DNA from: an uncultured Rhodobacter sp.
Lineage (GTDB): Bacteria > Pseudomonadota > Alphaproteobacteria > Rhodobacterales > Rhodobacteraceae
NCBI GenBank assembly: GCA_937901435.1
Contig: CALGTJ010000564.1
Coordinates: forward strand, 1-10,651
Length of the DNA: 10,651 nt
Direction of reading: 5' to 3'
A program made the position numbers and the translations under genes. Every line of letters starts with the position of its first letter. The stretch's first letter is position 1. Below, piece after piece: positions 5,213 through 10,651 of this stretch. The notes under the pieces are model-generated. The model had not been told where the DNA came from and made no database searches. It worked only from the letters and a program-made list of their open reading frames with translations.

Positions 5213-6247
5213 GTGACCCGCACCGCCCTTGCCTTTTCTGTCACAAGTCTCGCCCCCGTGCCCTTGCTGGGGCTGGCGGTGGCCTTTGGCGGTGGCTGGG
5301 GATGGATCGCCTTGTTATATCTGACGCTTTTCGCCTTCGCGATGGATTATTTCCTGCCCAAACTGATGGAAAATGCGACGGGGGCGGATGAGTTTCCCGC
5401 CTCTGATGCGCTGTCGGTCTTGATTGCGCTGGCCCATTTCGTGACGTTGACCTTTGTGATTGCCAGCTTTGGACGTGACATGTCCCTGTCAGAGGCCGTG
5501 GCGCTGTACCTTGCGGCGGGGCTGTTCTTTGGCCAGATCAGCAATGCCAACGCGCATGAATTGATCCACCGAGACGCCCCGCTGCTGCGGTTTCTGGGCA
5601 AGGCGACCTTTATTTCACTTTTGTTCGGACATCACGCCTCTGCGCATCGGCTGGTGCATCATCGCTACTGTGCCAGTGATCGCGACCCCAATTCCGCTCG
5701 TTTGGGCGAAAGCTATTACCGCTTTGCCCTGCGCGCGTGGATCGGATCGTTTCGGGCAGGCCTGCGCGAAGAGAGCAAGCTGCGCGCGAACCGAGGGTCT
5801 GGCGTGCATCCTTATGCGATTTACACAGGCGGCGCTTTGGTCTGCCTGGTCAGCGCCTATCTGCTGGGCGGTCTGCGCGGGGCTTTGGTCTATCTTTGCC
5901 TGTGTGGATACGCGCAGTCGCAATTGTTGATGTCCGATTATGTCCAGCACTACGGATTGCGCCGTCGCGCGCTGGATACCGGGCGGCTGGAACCCGTGGG
6001 CCCGCATCATTCGTGGAATGCACCGCACATGTTCTCGGCGCGCATGGTTTTCAACGCCCCCATTCATTCTGATCACCACACCCATCCGACGCGACCCTTT
6101 CCCGCGTTGATCCTGCCCAGTCACGACATGGCCCCTACCCTGCCCCAAAGCCTGCCTGCGATGAGCGTTCTTGCGCTGTTCCCGCCACTTTGGCGTCGCG
6201 TGATGGACCATCGCGCACGAAACTGGCAAGTGCGGGGCGCAGGTTAA
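5213..6247 (+). CDS. alkB: AlkB-family membrane di-iron monooxygenase (alkane 1-monooxygenase type)
   Basis: A 344-residue integral membrane protein of the AlkB / fatty-acid-desaturase superfamily. These enzymes use a di-iron centre to hydroxylate the terminal carbon of alkanes, with electrons from rubredoxin or ferredoxin. The histidine boxes are complete: HELIH (115-119), HRLVHH (145-150) and HSDHH (285-289), plus the AlkB-typical HYG (246-248) in DYVQHYGL. Hydrophobic pairs lie at about 10-50, 65-110, 125-140 and 205-235. GTG 5213 was chosen because CGGAG lies six bases upstream; the in-frame GTG at 5186 has no SD and overlaps the predicted -10 element. At 344 residues it is shorter than the roughly 400-residue classical AlkB. 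No rubredoxin, alcohol dehydrogenase or regulator adjoins it, so alkane oxidation is not supported by context. The substrate may be an endogenous acyl chain or another long-chain compound. Confidence 0.88.
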   Translation: MTRTALAFSVTSLAPVPLLGLAVAFGGGWGWIALLYLTLFAFAMDYFLPKLMENATGADEFPASDALSVLIALAHFVTLTFVIASFGRDMSLSEAVALYLAAGLFFGQISNANAHELIHRDAPLLRFLGKATFISLLFGHHASAHRLVHHRYCASDRDPNSARLGESYYRFALRAWIGSFRAGLREESKLRANRGSGVHPYAIYTGGALVCLVSAYLLGGLRGALVYLCLCGYAQSQLLMSDYVQHYGLRRRALDTGRLEPVGPHHSWNAPHMFSARMVFNAPIHSDHHTHPTRPFPALILPSHDMAPTLPQSLPAMSVLALFPPLWRRVMDHRARNWQVRGAG

Positions 6248-6315
6248 CGCCGATGTGACGGCTGCGCTGTAAAACCCCTCTGGTTTGGTGCGATGGTTTC
6301 TGGCAGACTTGGCCC

Positions 6316-6714
6316 ATGACCAGATTTCATTTTGCCCTTCTCGCCATGATCGCCCTGCCCGCCAACGCGAGCGAGCCGATGACCGCCGCCGAGTTCGAGG
6401 ACTATGTCACGGGCCAAACCCTGACCTATTCGGATGGTGGCGTGACCTATGGGATCGAGGAATACCTGTCCAATCGCCGGGTGCGTTGGTCTTACCTCAA
6501 CGACGAATGCCACGATGGCTATTGGTACGAAGCGGGTGCCGAGATCTGCTTCGTGTACGAACATAATCCGGGCGAGGCGCAGTGCTGGATCTTTTCCAAG
6601 GATCAGGGTCGGCTAAGCGCCAAGTTCATGGGCGCTGAGGACGGTCGCGAGTTGTACGAGGCCCAGCGCAGTACGGAACCAATGATCTGTCTGGGGCCTG
6701 ACGTGGGCGTTTAA
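6316..6714 (+). CDS. Small exported protein with four cysteines, function unknown
   Basis: A 132-residue protein with a Sec signal peptide: a short basic start, hydrophobic core FALLAMIALP (6-15) and AxA cleavage site ANA at 16-18. The mature part (about 114 residues) is acidic and rich in Tyr, Trp and Gly, with four cysteines (65, 78, 90, 125) that could form two disulfides in the periplasm. TAAEFEDYVTGQTLTY (23-38) and YGIEEYLSNRRVRWSY (45-60) look like a compact beta-rich domain; I recall similar small exported proteins in other roseobacters but cannot name a function. The ATG is preceded by a poor SD, and an alternative start is not evident. It follows the AlkB-type gene by 68 bp in the same direction and may be co-transcribed or have its own promoter. 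Convergent with xseA. Confidence 0.75.
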   Translation: MTRFHFALLAMIALPANASEPMTAAEFEDYVTGQTLTYSDGGVTYGIEEYLSNRRVRWSYLNDECHDGYWYEAGAEICFVYEHNPGEAQCWIFSKDQGRLSAKFMGAEDGRELYEAQRSTEPMICLGPDVGV

Positions 6715-6774
6715 GCCTCTCATCCGCCCCTGCTTGTTGCCACCACCTATAGTCTTTCGCCTGCCGTTTTACCC

Positions 6775-8337
6775 CTAGAACAAACTTCCTTGCTCTGGTG
6801 GTTTTGGTTTTGTCTTGCGCGCTGGTTTTGCGGCGGACCCATTGATCCTGACCCGCCCATCGGCAAACTGGATCTCCAGATCGTTGGTTTTCGCGGCTGC
6901 CTTTTTCGTCGTAATCACCGCATCGCCATCGCGCACAACGGCATAGCCGCGCGCCAAGGTCTGCTCGTATCCCAAGGACAAGCGCAGCCGTTCCAGTGCC
7001 TCCAACCGCTCTGCCCAGCCCTCGATCTGCGCCTCGGCGGCCCCGGTAAAGCGCGCGCAGAGCCGATCAAAAGCGTCCGATTTGCGCGCCAGATCCCGGT
7101 TCAGCGCCTCGGTGCGCAGACGTGCGCCCAGCCGTTCCAATTCGCGCCCCTTGTCGCGCTTGACCCGCAGCGCACCGGGCGACAGACGCTCTGCCAATCG
7201 CATCATGTTCCCGCGCCGATCACGTAGCGCGCGCAACAGGGTCGCCGGGCGCAATTGCCCCGCCTTTTCGGACAGTTGCACCCGCTTGCGCTGTTCAACA
7301 GCCTTTAACGCGCGCGGCAGGCGGTCGCCCCACAGATCCAGCCGCTGACTGGCCGAGGCCACCAGCGTCTCTGGCCGGGGCAAGGCCCGCGACAGATCGG
7401 CAAGCCGTTGGCGGCGTTGTCCCAGACCCTGCGTCAGCGAGCGGGTCAGCCGCGCATCCTGTCCGTCCAGCCATGCCATCAGTTCTAACCGCACCGGCAC
7501 CGCCAGTTCCGCCGCCGCCGTCGGTGTCGGCGCGCGCCGGTCGGAAACAAAATCGATCAGCGTTGTATCCGTCTCGTGCCCCACCGCAGAAATCAAAGGG
7601 ATGTCAGAGGCCGCAGCGGCACGCGCCACGCTTTCCTCGTTAAACCCCCAGAGATCCTCGATAGACCCACCCCCGCGCGCGACGATAATGAGATCAGGCC
7701 GCGGCAAGGCCCCGCCAGCGGTGAAACTGTTGAACCCCTCGATAGCGCGCACCACCTCTGGCGCGCATTTGGCCCCCTGCACAGCCACCGGCCAAATCAG
7801 CACCTTGCGCGGAAAACGATCCCGCAGACGGTGCAGAATATCGCGGATCACAGCGCCCGAGGGCGAGGTGATCACCCCGATCACATCTGGCAGAAACGGC
7901 AGCGCACGCTTGCGGTCCGGCGCAAAAAGACCCTCTGATTCCAGCAGTTTCTTGCGCTTTTCCAACATCGCCATCAGCGCGCCCATACCCGCCGGGCGAA
8001 TGTCTTCGATGATGATCTGGTATTTCGACTGGCCGCCAAACGTGGTCAGCCTGCCAGTCGCGATGACCTCTAACCCCTCTTCGGGTTGCGTTTCCAACCG
8101 GACCGCCGCGCCTTTCCAGATGATCCCGGAAATCACGTTCTTGTCGTCTTTAAGATCCAGATAGATATGCCCCGAGCGTGGCCGTGAGACCCGGCCAATC
8201 TCGCCGCGCACCCGCACATGGGCAAACTCGCCCTCGATCACACGCTTGATCGCCCCGCTTAGCTCGGAAACAGAGAATTCCGGCGCATTGCCGCCCTCGA
8301 CAGGGCCTTCGTCGTCATCCTCAAAGAGATCGCTCAT
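6775..8337 (-). CDS. xseA: Exodeoxyribonuclease VII large subunit
   Basis: A 520-residue catalytic subunit of exonuclease VII, which with several XseB subunits degrades single-stranded DNA from both ends to oligonucleotides during repair. Order: an N-terminal OB-fold for ssDNA binding (about 18-115, starting FSVSELSGAIKRVIE), the catalytic core with ITSPSGA (156-162), RGGGSIEDLWGFN (221-233) and GHETDTTLIDFVSDRRAPTP (253-272), then a long Arg/Leu-rich helical region (about 285-455) that forms the coiled-coil XseB-binding part, and a C-terminal segment ending in SLF after a Lys/Pro-rich tail. The ATG at 8337 is chosen because AAGG lies eight bases upstream; a GTG at 8346 adds only MRA. All conserved motifs are present. 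xseB is not in the window. It is divergent from purD across 65 bp. Confidence 0.95.
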   Translation of the reverse strand: MSDLFEDDDEGPVEGGNAPEFSVSELSGAIKRVIEGEFAHVRVRGEIGRVSRPRSGHIYLDLKDDKNVISGIIWKGAAVRLETQPEEGLEVIATGRLTTFGGQSKYQIIIEDIRPAGMGALMAMLEKRKKLLESEGLFAPDRKRALPFLPDVIGVITSPSGAVIRDILHRLRDRFPRKVLIWPVAVQGAKCAPEVVRAIEGFNSFTAGGALPRPDLIIVARGGGSIEDLWGFNEESVARAAAASDIPLISAVGHETDTTLIDFVSDRRAPTPTAAAELAVPVRLELMAWLDGQDARLTRSLTQGLGQRRQRLADLSRALPRPETLVASASQRLDLWGDRLPRALKAVEQRKRVQLSEKAGQLRPATLLRALRDRRGNMMRLAERLSPGALRVKRDKGRELERLGARLRTEALNRDLARKSDAFDRLCARFTGAAEAQIEGWAERLEALERLRLSLGYEQTLARGYAVVRDGDAVITTKKAAAKTNDLEIQFADGRVRINGSAAKPARKTKPKPPEQGSLF

Positions 8338-8347
8338 CGCACGCACC

Positions 8348-8376
8348 TTGTCTTGCCTTGATGTGCAGCTTAGAAC
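8348..8376 (+). promoter_or_regulatory. Possible purD promoter
   Basis: TTGTCT (8348-8353) and TAGAAC (8371-8376) lie 17 bp apart, each matching four of six consensus bases. Transcription would start near 8383, 20 bases before the ATG. The -35 element overlaps the xseA ribosome binding site on the other strand, so the two genes share very compact control DNA. Confidence 0.35.
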
Positions 8377-8402
8377 GCCGCAAACCTGAGGGGAAGAGCG
8401 GC

Positions 8403-9674
8403 ATGAACATCCTTATTCTGGGCAGTGGCGGGCGTGAACATGCGCTGGCCTGGGCTGTCAAACAGAACCCGAAATGCGACAGGCTGATTGTGGCACCGGG
8501 CAACGCGGGTATCGCAAGCGTGGCAGAATGCGCCGATCTCGAGGCCAGTGACGGGACCGAGGTGGTTGATTTCGTGGTTGAAAACAGTATCGATTTCGTG
8601 ATCGTCGGACCAGAAGCGCCCTTGGTGGCAGGCGTCGCGGATCGCCTGCGCGACGCTGGGATCCTGTGCTTTGGCCCCTCTGCGGCAGCAGCACAACTGG
8701 AAGGCTCCAAAGGCTTTACCAAAGAAATCTGCGATGCCTGCGGCGCACCGACTGCGGCTTGGTCACGGTTTTCCGAGGCCGCCAGCGCCCGGGCTTACGT
8801 GCAGGCACAGGGCGCGCCGATTGTGGTCAAGGCGGATGGTTTGGCCGCTGGCAAGGGCGTGATCGTCGCGATGGAACTGGCAGAGGCGCTGGCCGCGGTG
8901 GATGACATCTTTGACGGGGCCTTCGGCGCGGCAGGCGCCGAGGTGGTGATCGAAGAGTTCATGGAGGGCGAAGAGGCGTCGTTCTTTGTGCTTTGTGACG
9001 GCACCGACGTGCTGCCCATTGGCACCGCTCAAGACCACAAACGCGTGGGCGAAGGCGACACGGGGCCAAATACCGGCGGCATGGGGGCCTATTCGCCCGC
9101 ACCCGTGCTTGAGGGCGCGGTGGCAACCCGTGCGCTGGAGGAGATCATCAAACCGAGCATGGCCGAAATGGCCCGGCGAGGAACACCGTTTCAGGGCATC
9201 CTCTTTGCCGGATTAATGATCAAGGACGGCGCGCCGCGTCTGGTCGAATATAATGTCCGCTTTGGCGATCCCGAATGTCAGGTGCTGATGATGCGCCTTG
9301 GCGCACAGGCGCTGGACCTGTTGCTGGCCTGCGCCGAAGGAAGACTGGCCGAAGCCCAGGTGAACTGGGCAGAAGATCACGCGCTTTGCGTTGTGATGGC
9401 CGCACAGGGCTATCCGGGGTCTTATGAGAAGGGCACAAAAATTGGTGGGCTCGAGGCGCTGGTCGAGGACAGCCGCCATATGGTTTTTCATGCGGGCACC
9501 GCATGGACGGAAGGCGACGTTGTGGCAACAGGCGGGCGTGTGCTGGGCGTCACGGCACGGGGCGACGATCTGGCAGAAGCGCAAAAGTCAGCTTATGAAA
9601 CCGTCGCGCAGATCAACTGGCCGGGTGGCTTTTTCCGGCGGGATATCGGCTGGCGGGCGCTTTCGGATCGCTGA
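8403..9674 (+). CDS. purD: Phosphoribosylamine-glycine ligase (GAR synthetase)
   Basis: A 423-residue cytoplasmic ATP-grasp enzyme that joins 5-phosphoribosylamine and glycine with ATP hydrolysis to form glycinamide ribonucleotide, the second step of de novo purine synthesis. Order: N domain with GSGGREHAL (7-15) and APGNAGIA (31-38), central segment VGPEAPLVAG (68-77), ATP-grasp domain (about 101-290) with VKADGLAAGKGV (142-153), EEFMEGEEAS (184-193), NTGGMGAYSP (223-232) and YNVRFGDPECQ (283-293), then the C domain with AQGYPGSYEKG (334-344). Length and motifs are those of a complete enzyme. The ATG at 8403 is preferred, since GAGGGG lies nine bases upstream and the N-terminus MNILILGSGGREH is standard; the frame opens 45 bases earlier without an SD. 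It is monocistronic here, with a terminator immediately after it. Confidence 0.97.
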   Translation: MNILILGSGGREHALAWAVKQNPKCDRLIVAPGNAGIASVAECADLEASDGTEVVDFVVENSIDFVIVGPEAPLVAGVADRLRDAGILCFGPSAAAAQLEGSKGFTKEICDACGAPTAAWSRFSEAASARAYVQAQGAPIVVKADGLAAGKGVIVAMELAEALAAVDDIFDGAFGAAGAEVVIEEFMEGEEASFFVLCDGTDVLPIGTAQDHKRVGEGDTGPNTGGMGAYSPAPVLEGAVATRALEEIIKPSMAEMARRGTPFQGILFAGLMIKDGAPRLVEYNVRFGDPECQVLMMRLGAQALDLLLACAEGRLAEAQVNWAEDHALCVVMAAQGYPGSYEKGTKIGGLEALVEDSRHMVFHAGTAWTEGDVVATGGRVLGVTARGDDLAEAQKSAYETVAQINWPGGFFRRDIGWRALSDR

Positions 9675-9681
9675 AGCGATC
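9666..9681 (+). repeat. Hairpin around the purD stop codon
   Basis: GATCGC (9666-9671) pairs with GCGATC (9676-9681), leaving the loop TGAA (9672-9675), whose first three bases are the purD stop codon. At DNA level it is a 7+2+7 palindrome. It lies seven bases before the terminator stem and may protect the 3' end or aid termination; this is inference. Confidence 0.45.
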
Positions 9682-9688
9682 TGACCGC

Positions 9689-9725
9689 TTGGGGGCGCTG
9701 CCCCCAAACCCCCGGAGTATTTTGG
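9689..9725 (+). terminator. GC-rich terminator after purD, Rhodobacteraceae-type intergenic element
   Basis: TTGGGGGC (9689-9696) pairs perfectly with GCCCCCAA (9700-9707) around GCT, followed by ACCCCCGGAG and TATTTTGG. The stem with a later T-run fits an intrinsic terminator for purD. The whole pattern (GGGGGCGCTGCCCCC, then CCCCCGGAGTATTTTGGCCA) resembles a sequence I recall as recurring between genes in Rhodobacteraceae genomes, so it is probably a dispersed repeat doubling as terminator. It also separates purD from the convergent exported-protein gene. Confidence 0.7.
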
Positions 9726-9739
9726 CCAAGATGAAAGCC

Positions 9740-10548
9740 CTAACGACACCTCAAGGCTGATTTCAGCGAGTCCGGGTTCAAAAATGGCGCGATTTTCCGG
9801 GTCTTCAGGTCGCTGCCGATCATACGCGTCGCCATCACGGTCTGCCAGCTGGCATCTGCGGTAATGATCTCTGGCCCTGCGCCACACTCGCGAATACCGC
9901 CAGAGATGAAATCTTCACCGATCTTGTGATTGGTCAAACCCTCAAGGCTGGCGATTTCCGTCAGAGAGCGGTTCGAATAGCGCCACACCCGAAGGGTTTT
10001 TGCCAGATGGGGCCGGTCGATATAGGCCAGCTCCATCAACCCATCCCCGTCCAGATCTGCCGCGCCCAAAGGAGCAAGCCAGCGATAGCGCGTCCCGATA
10101 AAGGGTGTTGCGGTCACCAATCCGTCGCCGTCATAGATCGCCAATCTGGCACCCAGCCGCGCGTCGCTTTCGATCACGACCACTTCGGACGCACCGTCAA
10201 AATCCAGATCAATCAGACGGGGCGCGATGTCTTCGAACACACGGGACTCGGGCAGGCGAATGACCACCTCTTTTATCCGAAGATTGGCACAGGCCGCACA
10301 GGTATCAACCTGCAGCAAAAGCGCGCCCCACTCAGCCGCATCCCCAAGAACCGCGTGATTGTACCGATCTGTTGGCTCTTGGTACTGCGCGGCGAGCACG
10401 ACATTCAGAGGGGCCGCCCACACAGGCGCACCCGTAAACCCTGTCAACAAACACAGCGCCAGGAACGCGCGGCGGGCGGACGCGGTCGACAGGCAAGACG
10501 CCAGACGCCGCGCCCCGGCCCCTGCCTCCGCCTCCGCCACAGCCGTCA

Positions 10549-10549
<1 letters not shown>
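9740..10549 (-). CDS. Exported FG-GAP/VCBS-repeat-like protein
   Basis: A 269-residue protein with a long N-region (1-27, with RR at 26-27), hydrophobic core (AFLALCLLTGFTGA, 28-41) and likely signal peptidase site after VWA (43-45), so it is expected in the periplasm. The mature part has two calcium-binding-like segments of the integrin-alpha FG-GAP/VCBS kind: LIDLDFDGASEVVVIESD (112-129) and AADLDGDGLMELAYID (163-178), each Asp-rich loop followed by a beta strand. This suggests part of a beta-propeller, but with only two clear repeats it is short for a complete one. A CxxC (CAAC, 84-87) and Cys222/Cys268 may form disulfides. The ATG overlaps the ferredoxin stop by one base (TGATG), which suggests translational coupling; the SD is weak. 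Role unknown; binding of a ligand or partner protein is plausible. Confidence 0.8.

Positions 10550-10651
<102 letters not shown>

Overview
The window is a GC-rich, densely packed stretch of chromosome from an alphaproteobacterium, most likely a member of the Rhodobacteraceae (Roseobacter group). This rests on the protein sequences (FolE2, MetZ, YciB, XseA, PurD and an adrenodoxin-type ferredoxin ending in MPEKQI), a SAM-II type riboswitch in front of metZ, a TTAA-N7-TTAAC site matching the CtrA consensus, and the intergenic hairpin after purD, which resembles an element I recall from many Rhodobacteraceae genomes. No database search was possible, so the assignment is by recognition. There are no mobile elements, rRNA, tRNA or CRISPR arrays.

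Layout. 1-274 (minus) is the N-terminal part of folE2, running off the window. 275-843 holds no convincing protein gene, but has a folE2 leader hairpin, a CtrA-like site at 530-545, a 10-bp inverted repeat at 605-636 and the metZ terminator. 844-2025 (minus) is metZ, O-succinylhomoserine sulfhydrylase. It has a strong ribosome binding site, a SAM-II riboswitch at 2099-2155, and a promoter whose predicted transcription start coincides with the first bases of the aptamer. A divergent small basic protein of unknown function follows at 2274-2678. 2735-5061 (minus) is a probable operon in the order ftsY, GNAT acetyltransferase (4-bp ATGA overlap) and yciB. Divergent from ftsY is an AlkB-family membrane di-iron hydroxylase (5213-6247). 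A small exported four-cysteine protein follows (6316-6714). xseA (6775-8337, minus) and purD (8403-9674, plus) are divergent across 65 bp. purD ends in a hairpin built around its own stop codon, followed by a GC-rich terminator. The right end (minus) is a ferredoxin (cut by the window edge) overlapping by 1 bp an exported FG-GAP/VCBS-type protein.

Most genes are core housekeeping: folate and queuosine precursor synthesis, methionine synthesis, SRP-dependent membrane targeting, cell-envelope maintenance, DNA repair and purine synthesis. The window is therefore mostly an ordinary core region. The parts worth a second look are regulatory: the long structured metZ leader downstream of the riboswitch, the gene-free CtrA-site region, the folE2 leader hairpin, and a few poorly characterised small or exported proteins. 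I see no clear sign of a new multi-gene system.
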